64,000 nt of DNA from Ancistrus triradiatus (GCA_025084515.1 JAJAGP010000211.1:124001-188000), one strand, 5' to 3'; shown: positions 34,835 through 47,840, counted from the stretch's first letter. The notes: a model not told the origin generated them from the sequence alone. Numbers and translations are program-made.

Positions 34835-35086
34835 CTACAGAGAAGAAAACAGTGACATACATTTATGTATCATTACAGTACAAAAGAAATAAATGATTAC
34901 ATCTCCAAAATTAGCCCATAGTTACTGCTACTACTTGAATAAAGGCTTAAAATGACCAAGCCACTAAGGTGCAGGTAAAATAAGAACTGGATAACATGTT
35001 TGTGACGGAAGACAGCAATCAGGCAACAAAAAACTTCCATTAAAATGATGAGAGAGCAAAACAGAGCAAATAAATTAAGTTTTTGG

Positions 35087-35226
<140 letters not shown>

Positions 35227-37428
35227 AATAAATACAATATAAGTATACACCGTTTAACATCCCGTCTGATCGCTTTAACAGCCAAGGTCTTAAAAATTAT
35301 AATAGCAAATAAAAATCTGTCTTTTAACTCCAGACGTTGTGGCCTTAAACAGCTGGTTACGTCAACAGCCAATCAATGCTGCAGATTCATAAATGTTGTT
35401 CATAAGTGTGTGTGCCTGTTCTATTATATGTAGTAAACTCCTTTGTTTGTCGCTCCACTACATGTATATTCTCTCTAGCCTATAACAATATAAAACTGGT
35501 TCACATTCACTCGTTGAGTCTGTTTCATCTGGCTGATCTTCTGTGCTGTTCATAATACTGTCTATCAGTGCATTTTTCCATCAAACAAAAGGATCAGGCC
35601 CATCAAACATCCTCTCATCCTTTCACCTATACAGGGTGATTATGAATCTTATGAATTTCCTTAAATGAAAGCATTTTTGCCAGTATAAAACAGTTCAGGC
35701 ATCAGATGCATTTACATGCATATTTCTTGTGAAAATACCTTTTGTATCTACATTACAGTAGCCTAAAAAACGATGCGACTTTGGTAATGTCCGGTCAACG
35801 TCCATTTTGATCAATGTCCTTTTTCAGGGAACTTTCTGCAGATGTTTAATGGCGCATACCTGTATCTGTCATTCAAATTGCACTGCATTCTAAAACAGCT
35901 CCATTGTCTCTACTTCATTCAATTTCTATACCCACCTAGTCTAATTCAGAGTCATGGCTTAAGGAGTTCATGTTCACTAGGAGTTCACGTATTCAAATTC
36001 TAAAACTCCAAAAACTAGGCATCCATTTAAAAAGAATTTCAGTTCCACTTCTTGGTTCCTACTAACTCATTTCATGCATAAAATACATGCCTGTGATTAC
36101 TGCAGAAATACATATGAGGAGGCACTTATACAGTATGTAGAGTTGGGTTTAGTTTGCATTTTATCGATTCTGATTATCGATTACAAAATGTTTCGATTCC
36201 AAAGAGATGAAAGTATGTGCTACATGTTTACGTATAAAGAATATATTTATTCTTTATATTTCAACTTCAAAAGTAATATTTTTACATTAACCTTTTTTCT
36301 TCACATTTAACCCTATTATAAGTAAAAAGATAAAAGTGGCTTAATGTACTAAAGAACACCAAACTTCTCTCAACTACTACTGGTCATAAGTACTCTACCG
36401 CTGAAATGATGAACATGTTCAAAGGGAAAGCAGTCATTTTAAAATTAAGCGTTTTACATATAATAGTTTTAAATGGGAAGAATAAAGCTTCATGTAAAAT
36501 TATTACTTTTCTTTTGAATGACAAGTTTGTCATTTCAGCAGTATAGTATTTACTGGTATTTATCACAAGTATTAATTGAGAGAAATATGGCTTTCCTAGG
36601 TCATTGTTTTAGTACATTAAATCACATTAAGCTTTGTTCACATTAACCGTTTTAGACTCTCCCAGCATTCAAGCTTGGAGACTGTTTATTTAATTGTTTA
36701 AACACAGCACCCCGCTGAAGCTCAAAATCATGCTTGTGCCTTAGCTGTTTTGCCATGTTGGAGGTGCAACCACCTTCACAACAGATCAACTTTCCACACA
36801 TACTGCATTTTCTCTCAAAGTGGATTGAAACTCCTGAGTGCTTTCAAGTGTCATCATTCAGGTAACGCTCCTATGGAGTGTATCAAACCAAAAGTACATG
36901 ATGACATACATGAGTACATGCACACCGCTCCTGCCACATAGCTGCCTCCTTCATATGGATGCATTTTTGCACTAATTGCGGGCGTGTATTTCAGTCTTTC
37001 AGCCCAAATGCAGCATTAGTCAGCTCCTCAGATAGTGCTAGCATATTGCTAGGATACCCAGTACAGAATACAATCTACAATTCATGGATCACACAGTTGA
37101 AAGACTAAAAGAGTTTGGAGTCAAAATTGGGAACGGATAAGAACTGGAATCGACAAGCATAATCGGAATCAGAATCAATAAAATGCAAACAATACCCAAG
37201 CCTAGTGGAATATGAAGATTATCACAAAGTCAGCTGTCCATGACAGGCTTAAACCAGCCAAGGTACCAACACAAAAACACACTCAGCAAACCTTAGCGGA
37301 ATCGTTCTGCAAATGATTAGACAAGAATAACCATAACAGATGGCAAGACATAAGACATAACAAATGCTGTCACCAATCGGGGTTCCAATTCAGGTAGTTG
37401 AGAAATGGGTTCAAACAACTTTTGAATA
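35227..37428. other. Intron, about 2.2 kb, nothing recognised
   Basis: Unique AT-rich sequence with no exon candidate on the minus strand. Confidence 0.35.
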
Positions 37429-37622
37429 CATTTACATTTACAGCATTTAGCAGACGCTCTTATCCAGAGCGACTTACAATTGATACAGTCTTACAGTCCA
37501 AGCAGTTTGGGTTAAGGGCCTTGCTCAAGGACCCAACAGTGGCAGCTTGGCAGAGGTGGGATTTGAACCCTGGACCTTTTGGTCCATAGTCAAGTACCTT
37601 ACCCGCTGGGCTACCACAGTCC
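37429..37622 (-). mobile_element. tRNA-derived SINE, minus strand
   Basis: Antisense tail catttacatttacagcattt, gctcttatccagagcgac, B box complement gggatttgaaccc, and head complement gctaccacagtcc. Full length. The open frame ending DLNPGPFGP here and at 23625 is antisense SINE, not a gene. Confidence 0.92.
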
Positions 37623-38299
37623 CTTTAGTGTCGTCCGATTACCGTTATTAACAAAATCCCAGGAAATATTGAGATATCATGTTTCTTAATATAACACGTA
37701 TTTGGAATGTGGGAGGAAATGGAGTACCCATGAAGCCATAGGGAATGCATGCACACTGCTCACAGATGGCAGCTGGGCCAGGACTTGAACCTGGGTCTAA
37801 CTACTGAGCTAGTGTGCAGAAGGTTGTTGAATCTCTGATCTGCAGGATGCTATAACAGACAAGAAATACATCACAGTAGTAATACTTCAAATGTAATTAA
37901 GATGTAGGGATAACTTTCCACTTTAAGTACAACACGCCTAAATAACAACCAAGAGAACCAGTTACGTCAGACACTAGGTAGAAGTTAGCACAAAGTCATC
38001 TGTGTTCCTATGTTTATGATGAAGTAGGGCAGCTTCAGTTAATGCTTTTTTTAACCGAATTGTTTTTTTATTACCATTGTCTCGGCACTGCCCAGCACTG
38101 GCAGTTATACTAAAATGTTTGCAGCACACTGTCTACCAGCAATCACATCAAAACAATAACAAACTCCCTCTCTATTAGCAGAGCTGTCAGCAAGAACTAC
38201 TTACTTTCACAAGCGGAAGGAGCAAGACGGGGAGAGAGGGAGAGAGAAATGTGGTGGTTTAAAATAGACACAAACAACACAAATCAGGCTGAAAATGTG
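37623..38299. other. Intron, nothing recognised
   Basis: Unique sequence. Confidence 0.35.
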
Positions 38300-38780
38300 G
38301 TGCTAAACACAGAGCGAAGCATCTGGTTCAGCAGAGTTCAGTTTTCTGCTCTCTCGTGCCCAATTTCGGAGTCTTGTCGGCACTCACATTTCTGCCAAGT
38401 GTTCTGGAAATCTCTCAGAGACTGACAGTCTGGAGGCAATGTAATTATTCCCAACAGACATTCGGTCATATCGAATGCAGCACTTTTGCAATTAAATTTC
38501 CCTCATCCATTTCAAATATTAATGACGGCTCGAGACGCTGACTGGAAACTAGGAGAAAGAGTAGAAGAAGAAGAAGAAGTGGGAGGGGGGGGTGATAATA
38601 CAGTTAGGAAAGAGCCATCTACTTTATCATTATCACCCAAATGAATTTGGGTTTTACAGCCCCTGTTTAATGAGCTTTGCATTTTGGTGTAAAATTGATT
38701 TCCATTACGCATTCTCCTCTCTGCAATGTCCATGCATAAATATGTATGGAGCGGTTGAGGACAGAAGACAAAGAGCTAGA
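38300..38780. other. Unique block, possible conserved non-coding element
   Basis: Homopolymer-poor unique sequence with short AT-rich factor-like words (gcaattaaattt, aatattaatgac, ccatgcataaatatg) and one AGAAG/GGGGGG run. It shares nothing with window repeats. A regulatory role is only a suggestion. Confidence 0.25.
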
Positions 38781-39429
38781 GCTGGGTAATGAGGGCCAAT
38801 GGGAGAGACAGGGTGACCCTCAGAGGGGAGGGGGACTTGTGATTGCACGGTGTTAGATGTCCAACTTCACTGTGCTCTTTCCCATGAGCCTGCCCGAGAC
38901 CCTCACACAGGTGGAGCCAGCACCATCTGAGCTATAGACGGTTAGAAAGGCTGAGCACATATACCTGTATGAATGCATACATCATATTAATTCACCTTTG
39001 CAGGGATTGTTAATGGGGTGAGCTTCATTCAGCTCCTCACTGTAGTCTGTAAAGCTCACAGCTGGAGTGGAGCAACAGCAGCTTAGTGTGGAAGCATGAC
39101 AACCCCAGTGATGATTCTATTCTAGTGTTATCTGCATGCCAGTTGTCATTGCATAACAATGTAATCGTCAGCGAGGAGCGGACCCAGACATGAACCCCCT
39201 AACAGCACGCCTAGGGCGACAGTGGCAGAGAGAGACTCCCTAACGCTGAGAGACAGTGTGAGAGAGGGGAAGGGAGAGCCGATGCTAGACAGAGTGAGAG
39301 ATGTTTAATGATCAGAGAGACGGAAAGTAAGAAGGAAAGAAATGTCAGAGAAAGGAGTGAGAGAAGTTGGTAGAGGAAAACAACCTGCGAGTGTGAAAGC
39401 ATGCCTCAGAAACTGGATACTGTTAATAC

Positions 39430-39596
39430 CTGTAGAGCCAGTCGGACCACAGAGGAGAGGTATTTCAGCAGACAGTGGACAATGTCCAGCAGGGATAGGA
39501 GCAGAGTGCAGCAGTTCTTCGTTCCACATCTTTCCTCCTTCTCCACATACAGCACTGCAGCCTCGGTGAACACACCACACACCAGCTGTATCACAC
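39430..39596 (-). CDS. ulk4: ulk4 exon, ARM/HEAT-repeat region (VIQLVCGVF to VVRLALQ)
   Basis: This 167-bp exon is preceded by catctccacag and followed by gtattaac. It begins with two bases that complete a Gly codon with the previous exon. It then encodes 55 residues starting VIQLVCGVFTEAAVLY, with LLLSLLDIVHCLLKYL near the end and finishing VVRLALQ. The end matches the conserved ULK4 segment LLDILHSML..IVRLALQ very closely, while the middle (EKEERCGTKN) is a variable loop. The residues are leucine-rich and helical, as expected of HEAT/ARM repeats. The exon ends in phase 0. Other open frames across the same bases are shadows. Nearby sequence upstream on this strand (39890-40710) is transposon. 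Confidence 0.93.
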
Positions 39597-39890
39597 CTGT
39601 GGAGATGCAATGAACCAGTCAGAAGTTTGCAAACCTTCTTTTCTTTGCTTTAGCATTCTTATTCAGTAACACAATTATACAAATAGTAATACAAATTTGA
39701 TGTTGAGATGTTTTTGAAGCACTTATTTCAGTTGTAATCTCTGAACTGACAACTGGTGATTTCTTAGGCTAATGACTAGCAAGTGGTTTTCCTTTTCTGG
39801 GGCGATCTTCATAAAAAGCTGTTGGTTTTGGCCACTGCACCTACAACCACTTTGCAGTCACTCTTGCACACATTGTAACACCTGCATTTA

Positions 39891-40710
39891 CAAACCCAAA
39901 TCAGAAAAAAAAAATGGGACGTATGGAAAGGGTAAAAAATAAATAAATAATAATAAAAAAAAAAATTTGACTTCCTTTTATTTAATTGCAGCCACCATTG
40001 CATTTGTTGTTTCAACAATGGTATAATAACCATATATAATTATTCCTCAGTCTCTTAATCATTACACAATAAAGATACAGAAAAAATGTATGCAGTGTTT
40101 AAAAAAAAAATGGCTACAGTGGCAAGTATTTAGTGCGACCTCCCCTTACACTTACAGCCATAGCAGCATCTGGCAGCTCCATCTGGATGCCAAGTTGACC
40201 CTTCTACAGGCCAAAGGAGCTTAATTAGGAATGGGCTTTTTGGTAGGGCAGCAGCCAAGAAACCACTTTTTCAGAAAGGTCACACTAAATGCTGACTTTT
40301 GCCAGCATTGTGTGGGTGTTTTTGTTTACATATTTCCTGTATTTTGTGTGTGTAACTTAATAAAGAGAAAATTATTTTATATGGTTATCATATCATTGCT
40401 AAAACAACAAATCTAATGGTGGCCTAAGACTTTTGAGCAATACTGTACATCCATTTCTGCATTTCACATCTGCAACGTATTCCATAAAAAGCTGGGACGG
40501 CAACGTATTCCATAATTTAGGACTAGTAATAAGGTTAAAAAACATACAAAAACATACAAAAGCTGAGTCTTTGAGAAGCAAAGATGGGCAGAGGATCTCC
40601 AGTTTGTCAACAAATACGTCTAAAGATTAATGAAATATTTAAAAATAATTTCCCTCAGAAACATCGGATCAATGCCCAATATCATTAAACAGGAAATCTG
40701 GAGGAATTTG
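39891..40710 (+). mobile_element. Tc1-like family V copy, truncated, split by a MITE
   Basis: CAAACCCAAATCAG at 39891 follows TA. After the MITE (39992-40445) the family resumes with catccatttctgcatttcac and aacgtattccataa. A plus-strand transposase start lies at 40585 (MGRGSPVCQQIRLKINEIFK), the helix-turn-helix N-terminus, with stops soon after. The match ends near 40710 (ggaaatctggaggaattt). Confidence 0.85.
39992..40445. mobile_element. MITE, family VI, inserted in a family V element
   Basis: The left end is truncated at gccaccattgcatttgttg. The right end ..taagacttttgagcaatactg stops at 40445, followed by TA. The outer thirds are inverted copies (ggtataataaccatatataa against ttatatggttatcatatcat). 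The family V body is interrupted at about the ..TACATCC site. Confidence 0.85.
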
Positions 40711-40819
40711 CTTTTATTCTTTGCAATTATTCTGTTTGTTACCAAAAAACTGGAATATTGGCCAAATAAAACAATTTTAGATAAACACTGATTTGGCTAC
40801 TTTACAAACTTCTGAGGGA

Positions 40820-42160
40820 GTTTGGAAGCAAGCATCTTCGGTTGCTACATTCCAGAGGTTCTTATAAAATCGTTCAGTCTAGGGTATAAGCATGAGAAGG
40901 CACACCTTATGATGGAGCTGAGGGAGCGTGGTGACCAGCTTATAAGGTGTGTGAATGTCCCCAGCTGTATAGGTCACAAGTGGAGGGTGCAAGCTGAGTT
41001 AGACCAGGTCATCTCAAAATCGAGAGATGATAGAAAAAGTGCAGACCAGTCAGACTGGCTTGGGCTAAGGTGTACCACCAGAATTCTGGTCAAAAGCCAC
41101 CTACAATCAGTGAAAGGCCATGGTGGTTGACAAAGTCAGTAGGCAACAGCAGGAGCATTTCAACATAAGGCAGGATCCTAAGGCTAACAGGGAGCTAGAA
41201 CTCTACTTGGCGCCAATGTGACTAGATGCATCAGTGGTGCAGATATTTGGGAGGACGCCACAAACTTGACTCAGCATCCCAATAAGGGCAGCCTATGACA
41301 CCCTTCTATGTCCCCGGAATCTGACTCGGTGGTTAGGAAGCCATGTAGGCTGTTTACTGTGCTGTAACATCAAGGCAAGCCTCCAGTAAATATCATCAGA
41401 ATGAAAGGTGGTGCTGTCCCTGGGATGCTTCAAGGCACCATAACCAAGTCCAAAAAGCAAAGCTGGCCATGGTGCTTGAGAGGTGCAGGACAGCAGCAAA
41501 CCATACCCAGAAACAGCAAAGCCTATCTTCAAAGTGTTTATCAAGCCAAGCAACATGTTACAAGCACAAAAGAGATACTCCAGACACAGACTGGGCAAAG
41601 CGAGGCAGACACTGGAAAGATTACAGCAACTACTCTTTGGTCAGACATATGTGGTCTGCAGTGGAAAAATGGGTTCTCTTCATAGAACTTAGCATTCCCT
41701 GAGAAGTGGCCACGTCGGCAGCCCATGCAATAAAACACCAAGTGTACAAAGCTGGCAGCAAGGTGCCAAGATTCTGGCTGGAAAACCAGGGTCTATCCTG
41801 TGGAAGTAGAATGCTGGGAATTAGTCCAAAAGGAAGTAGTTCATCCAATCCATGTTCACCAGAAATCTATGAAGGAGCTAGGGGAAGAGGCAAGGGAAAG
41901 TTAGGTACTGGCTTCAGATAATGGTTTGGGGCCAACACCTCTGTGAAGGCAGCTGCAGGGGGTGGCGGAGAGATGTCTCCAACATTCCAACGGTGATGCA
42001 CTTGAATAGGGGGCAAAACATCTGGGAACAGCGGCCTCTAGCTGAAAACCCTGCAGCTGGCCTAAGGGCAATGGCAGAGGTGCGACAGGCTGAGATGCCA
42101 AAGCAGGAAGTAACACCTCACCTGAACAGTGGACTGTCAGGTGGTTTTTGGAGTGATTAG
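40820..42160 (+). pseudogene. Decayed retroelement ORF, C-terminal part
   Basis: The plus-strand frames include YKHEKAHLMMELRERGDQLI (about 40885-40945), LAMVLERCRTAANH (about 41463-41505) and TTLWSDI...VLFIELSIP (41620-41700). The last resembles the LRPD..FIELTVPWE segment seen at the C-terminus of a group of fish retroelement proteins. Several frameshifts break it and no reverse transcriptase catalytic YxDD was seen. The clade is not assigned. The region is more GC-rich than its surroundings. Confidence 0.55.
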
Positions 42161-42270
42161 TATAGTAAGTGATAATTACAATTAGGGTGATTATTAGGTT
42201 GCAAAATGACAGCAGGTGTTCCAAAGACACAGCCACAAAAATAACCACAGAACTGAATAGACAACACACC

Positions 42271-43777
42271 GAGTGCGTTTACTTGCACTTAATAATCCAA
42301 TCGAAGTCAGTTTTCCGCAGTTAGTTATGATTACACCATGTAACAATTTTTCACAAAACAATTTTTTGTTCCCAGTTGTTAAGCGTGTTTTCCTTATTGT
42401 TTGTACCCTAAAATGAATAGAAAAAAGTTATTATTTCCTGGTGTAAACTTTGCTTTTGTGGTCAGCACAATGATATTTTGAATTGATCTATTTTTTAAGG
42501 ATATTCGCCATATTTCAAGATACTTAAGAAGCTTCTGGAATTGTTGTGAGAATTATCAAGAAGTTTCTAGAACTGTCCAGAATGATCTAGAACCTTTCTT
42601 CTGGGACCTGTACAGAAATTGTAATTGTAGGTAGCTGTATAACTACAGTTATATAGGGCCACTATAGCCCTTCCGAGCGATGTATGAAGAGACAGACGGA
42701 GATGAGACATGATCTAATTGATTGGGATTGCATAGTAAAAGTGGGGGCAACAGCCATCACAGACAAAGGGGAGAACTGACCTAGACAGACCCCCAGACAG
42801 GTGTGAATTCATTCTCTATTCAGATTCTGATAACGACCAGTAGTATTCAAACCCTTCACCCCACACCCATTACAGGAGGAGCTTAGGAAGGACCACTACT
42901 TTCAAATGTATATATTGTGTGTTACTGCTGCTACCGGGTGATCAGTCTTGCTCTGCTGAATCCTCAGTACACTCTTGTGTACTTTGATACTGCATGGAAT
43001 AAAGATTGACCATTTTTTCTCGAGTTTGGTCGGCGAGGGACATCCTTTTTCCTTACAGTAACACCAGCAAACTTAGTCCATTTAGATGGCATTCAAGAGG
43101 TTGCATACATCCAGCAGACGCATTTTGCTCTGTTATTGTGGGCCATTTTATATAAGACAAGAGCGGAAAAAGTACTCTGTGGGAGCATCCTGCTAAGATG
43201 TGTGAGGCCTACAAAGCATACTTCGGCATGCCTGTTGGTGACCTGTTTCTATAATAAAAAGTCATCATTTTCGTTGCCGTGGTCACAAAAGCGAAGTTTA
43301 TGATGAATGTAAGCAATTTTTTATTTGTTTTAGACATAAGCAATTGGAATATAACATTAAAAAGCTGGGAACATAACTTGTGTTACATAGTGTTATTCAA
43401 GTGGTCATGCGTACCGTAAACTCCAATCTAGAAATCAGATTCAGAAATCCAATAAAGAGAACTGATTTCAATCGGATTTCTCATAGCATGTATACCAGTT
43501 ACCCGACTTTAGTCGAGTTATTTTTCCCTTGACTGCAGCACATTTTTTTTCTTGCGGGATCTGGCAACCTCGGAATTAAATGCACCATGAAATTAAAGGC
43601 AGCAAAAAGGCTATAGAAAATGGAGTCTATGAAACGCAGTATTTCTGTGAGATTATTGGCTGTTTGCAAAGTAGAAACATGACTATTGACTGAGTCATGT
43701 AAACTCGATCAGATTACTGACAAAATCAGATTTTCTTCAGTTATTGGAATATTAACTGCATTTAAACGCACGCACTA
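42271..43777 (+). mobile_element. Fold-back element family, copy 2, with nested guest
   Basis: The left end GAGTGCGTTTACTTGCACTT begins at 42271. The right end is ..tttaaacgcacgcacta. The interior word ggatctggcaacctcggaat (about 43558-43577) matches the other copies. The flanks ACC and ACA match at two of three positions. A 1059-bp element (42334-43392) interrupts the left arm. Confidence 0.83.
42334..43392. mobile_element. DNA element with CAC(C/T)ATGTAACA ends and TTA duplication
   Basis: The left end CACCATGTAACA and right end TGTTACATAGTG are inverted. TTA lies on both sides (42331-42333 and 43393-43395). Removing the block and one TTA restores gaTTAttcaagtggtcatg, which is how the fold-back arm reads in copy 3 (49541-49560). 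A 3-bp TTA target is typical of PIF/Harbinger-like elements, but no transposase is visible. Inside, 42620-43057 has TGTAA..TTACA ends, a TATA-like word and AATAAAG, so a small LTR-like unit is possible but weak. Confidence 0.75.
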
Positions 43778-45689
43778 ACACAGACTCAACAAACTAAGAG
43801 TTACAAAACCAAAAATTATGACAGGGCTGCCACTTCAAAACCTTTAAGTCAAATAAAAACAAAATAAACCTGTTTTCAATGTCGTATGTGTAGATGGATT
43901 AACGTTGGATAGATGCTAAATGACAACTTGAACCCACAATATCTGCAAACTTAAGTGTGCGTTGTTAAGTGTATGTGTAGTCATGGAAATCAGTCACAGG
44001 TTTGCATGGTTGTATAACAGCCAATGAAATCAAGGTTTGTGTACAGGGCCAGCTGCACTCCCTAGTGCAGATACTGCCTTCTTTATATTTGAACATCTCA
44101 TGGCACTGCCCTTCCACATACTACCTCTCTTATTAACAGATTTAACCTTCATTAAAGTTTTATGGAAATGCATAAGACAGAGAGATAGATTGTGACTTTC
44201 TTCAACAAGGAATGGTATTATACAACAAACAGAATGGAGGCAAAGCAACACAACAACAGAGGAAAGTATGTCTTACTGCTTAAAAGTACAAGCTTTTAGT
44301 CATTTCCTATTCTACTCTCAGTACACGGAAATGTAAGATAATGTACGTGACTATGGGAAAGTCCTAAACTAAGTCCTGTTTAGCCTATTGTACATTGCAG
44401 AAGGCTGATGAAATTTAAACTAAGCTACTAAACTAACAAACATTATTACCCACTGAACCATTACATAAAGCAAATCTCTCAGACCTCAAGGACAGCTAGG
44501 CACTCCAGAACGGCACTGCAGCAGTCTTTATTCATTGTACAGAGTAGTACAATCTGAGTTCTTTTGACTTGTGACTCATTCGGCACAATCACCATGAATT
44601 TAAAGCTTGCTGAGATGGTGCTCACTCTATATTATGCTCACTATACCTATGAAAAAGTCTTTTTTCAGTTATGGATTTTGTTCAACATTCCTCTATTCAA
44701 ATCAAGTGAGGTACAAGTAATGAAAATGTCTTTTCTGTCCCTCCAAACCAATTATAAGGTTCCTGAAAGATATCATCTTTCATCATAGGATGTGAAACCT
44801 TTGCTGCCTCCTTTCGCGGAACTTTTTATTTCTTATATTGCTGAAATATTTAGTGCACATGAATAATCTGCTCATCTTGAAATAATAACTATTCCTATCT
44901 CTCGCTGCTAGGTTCTGCCTGTCACCCTGGATCACGGTACACACTTGAACTGCACCAATTGAACTGTAGGCTGGTATCTGAGTACGTACATAGCCCACAT
45001 GAAACGCACTCTCTACAAGACCAGTAGAGCAAAGCTGAAGCACTTCCATGACCACAGGCTGGAAACAGCTTTATGAGGAGTCTTTACTCACTCAATGAAA
45101 GGGCAGATGTTAGATCAGAAGATGCTACATCAGAAAACAATCTACCCTTCAGGCAAAAAGATTTGTGTTGAAGTGTTGCTGGTTGGCAGCTTAAGTCTGA
45201 TGTGAAATCAACAGTGAAACCAACTAGGTAAGCTTTTTTTTCCTCTGTAAGTAGTAAAAAGGATATAACGATTTAAAGAAGCATCCATAGTGATGAATGC
45301 TGCATATCTCAGTGGACAGAAAAACAAAAGCATTCTCTTCCTTACGGAATGGTACAATACACTGAACAAACCGAAGGGAACCAATAACAGGTCAATCAAT
45401 AAAGAACTACACAGAGTACTATGCCCTAATTCCTATAGGGGTCTATAAGTAGAATCCGGTCCCCTCCACAATTTCTTGGCACCCATGGTAAAGATGAGCA
45501 AGAATGAAAAATGCAAAAAATAAAAAATTAAAATCTAACCCTGTTGAAGTAAATTTAACCCTGAATCTAAAAATATTGAAAAAAGCCACATTGCTACAAT
45601 TAGTCACACCCAGAAACATGTACAGAAATTTAAAAAAAAACCAACAACACTATTTTCAGAACAAAATGGCTTCTGCAGACAAGAGTCAG
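43778..45689. other. Intron, nothing recognised
   Basis: One short splice-flanked open segment (44553-44485) was examined and rejected as a ulk4 exon. The rest is unique. Confidence 0.35.
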
Positions 45690-45961
45690 TATTTAGAGTG
45701 GTTTCTTGGTGGTTACCTTTCCAAAAAGATCATTCCTGATCAAGCTATTTGAGACTGTATAAGTGTCAACTTGGAATCCCGATGAAGCTGACAGATGCTG
45801 CAATTGCTCAAATGTAAGGACAGGTAACACTAAATACTTGCAGCTAGCCTAGCTTTTTTATTTTTTAATACTTGCATATACATTATATATGGCCATTATA
45901 CCATCCATAACACAACAAATCTAATGGTGGTACGGTGGCCTAAGAGTTTTGCACAGTACTG
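45690..45961. mobile_element. MITE, family VI, right part
   Basis: The interior gtggtttcttggtggttacc, cctgatcaagcta and acttggaatcccgatgaagc matches 17790-17885. The right end ..gagttttgcacagtactg stops at 45961 before TA. The left end is not recognisable. Confidence 0.82.
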
Positions 45962-46499
45962 TATATGAGGTGAAACATAGGTCAAATGATCTTAGCCATA
46001 TTTTAAAATGGGAAAGTCAAGATGACACACAGTTCAAATAAGGAAAACATGAGTTGACCCCATAAGGTGGATTTCATATTCCTTTATTGCCCATCTTTAC
46101 CAAGCCTACCAATAACTGTGGCAGGGACTTTATATGAAGTGTGGGTAAAATGTAAATACTCCGTATGCATGCACAAATAGGGCAGTAACTCTCTCAGTCC
46201 TTCCTCTAGTTGACTGACCATGTGATGTCATCAAAATGTCCCTTCTAAGGATATAAGATCCTACAATGACTGTGTATGGGGCTAAATAATGCCAATAAGC
46301 ATATTATTACATTATTTTATTCAACATTTTTTTACTTTCATTATTGTCATATATGCTGTAGTGTTATATTCTCTATTGTATTATAGAATATATTATATAT
46401 TTGTATTACATTATTTTATTTATTAAATATGTTCTCTGTAAATATTTACTTAGCTTATGTTTATGTAAACTATTACTATAACCATATTAATTGGGTAAC

Positions 46500-46742
46500 T
46501 CAGTTTAAATCTTACATAGAACATCTAAGCTGCCCAAGGGGGTTGGATTTCTTTTTGGAGTCTTGGTTCGTCCAAGGTTTCTTCTTTATAACATTTAAGG
46601 ATTTTTTCCTTGCCACTAACACCCTAAGTTTGCTCAATTTGGGATTGGGCTTAGATAATAGGAGACAATGCACCACTGTAAAGCTGCTTTGAGACAATGC
46701 TCCATTGTAAAAAGCGCTAAAGAAATAAATCTGACTTTGACA
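46500..46742 (+). repeat. Dispersed repeat fragment, retroposon-like 3' end
   Basis: The phrases ccttgccactaacaccct and gtaaagctgctttgagacaa, and the end aaaaagcgctaaagaaataa before tctgactttgac, are typical of a common fish repeat ending in a short tandem tail. The class is not certain. Confidence 0.5.
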
Positions 46743-47239
46743 AATAACAGTGTATATTAAAGTGCAAATCAGCTTGCTTATGCTTATTTGACAGCAGTTT
46801 ATGAAAGTGAGGCTTACATTTGCATTTTCTGCTCTGGGAGCTCTGAAGGCATGGTCAGGGGCAGCACAACTGGGACGTTGCGTAGGAGAGGGGCGGTATG
46901 AGCAGTATGCCTAGGGAAGGCCGTGGCCTGGGTATTTTTTTAGCATGCTCTGTTTCTAGGGAGGAACTTGATGGTGTGGCCCTTTGCTTCCTGACATCAA
47001 AGCTGATCAATTTAATTATGTTTCTAAATGTTACTCAGGATTCCTGCAAGTGAAAAGATATTTGTTGGGGAAGTGACATTTTGTGAATAAAACTGGCAAA
47101 TGCAGTTTTGGCACTGGATATTCAATTATTGTTTTTACTTATTTATTTATTATTCTTTAGAGACAACAATTCTTACAGGGATGTATTAGATGTAAGAATT
47201 TTAGAAATAGGATATTATAAGTAAGCAAACAGTATGTTC
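46743..47239. other. Intron, nothing recognised
   Basis: Includes a somewhat GC-richer patch at 46850-47000 without repeats or exons. Confidence 0.35.
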
Positions 47240-47840
47240 TCATAGTCAACACTTTCACTGGTAGAGAAATGGCCAGGCATAAAGGCCTGAGCAACTTTTG
47301 AAAAGAGCAAAGTTGATATGGCCAGACGATGGGTCAATGCATCTCAGAAACATGTGAGGTGATCCCAGTCAGAAGTGGAGAGTAATTACTGACATTGGTC
47401 TGAGAGGTATAAACCGTTAATCAGTGACAGAGTTTTGGGCACAAAAAGCTATCAAAAAACTTGAGGATAAAGGCTATCCCCCCTGGTCTGAAGTGACAGA
47501 AGGGGCTACTGTGGTACAAGTCACAAAATCCTTTCAGCAGGATAACGTGCCCTGCCACACTGCAACAAATTGTTCAGGATCATTTGACGCACACGTCAAA
47601 GCGTCTAAGGAGTTGCCCTGGCCTCCATATTCTCCAGATCTCGATCCGATGAAGCATCTGTGGGATCTGCCGCTAACATCTTGGTGCCAGATACGACAGG
47701 GGACCTTCAAAGATCTTGGAGAGTCTGCTGCTGTGTTTGCAGCATGTGGAGGGCCTACAGCATATTACAGAGGTGGTCATAATCTTTGGCTCAACAGTGT
47801 AAGACAGACACACAAAACACATACTTCTGTGTTTTTAAAA
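47240..47840 (+). pseudogene. Tc1/mariner transposase remnant, family G
   Basis: The plus-strand open frame 47424-47912 includes SFQQDNVPCHTATNC (second catalytic Asp region) and LPWPPYSPDLDPMKHLWDLP (third region). It then reads LTSWCQIRQGTF and GGPTAYYRGG. The N-terminal DNA-binding part is decayed (47240-47420). No terminal repeats are identified. A second remnant of the same family is at 62000-62460. Confidence 0.78.

Noticed and set aside
39305..39613. Other open frames over the 39430-39596 exon (101 and 75 codons)
   Set aside because: They are shadows. Only the frame ending VVRLALQ matches ULK4 and fits the splice phases.
42620..43057. Solo LTR of an LTR retrotransposon
   Set aside because: It has TGTAA..TTACA ends and AATAAAG, but no matching target duplication. 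It lies inside an element with its own convincing ends, so it is kept only as a remark.
44485..44553. Minus-strand open segment IVLLCTMNKDCCSAVLECLA with AG before and GT after
   Set aside because: It looks like an ARM helix, but human ULK4 passes directly from YEQ to GLV with no room for it. In the phase set by the flanking exons it would hit a stop, so at best it is a cryptic or poison exon.
44783..45055. Minus-strand frame of 90 codons as an exon
   Set aside because: No family resemblance and no place for it in ULK4. The splice context is unconvincing.
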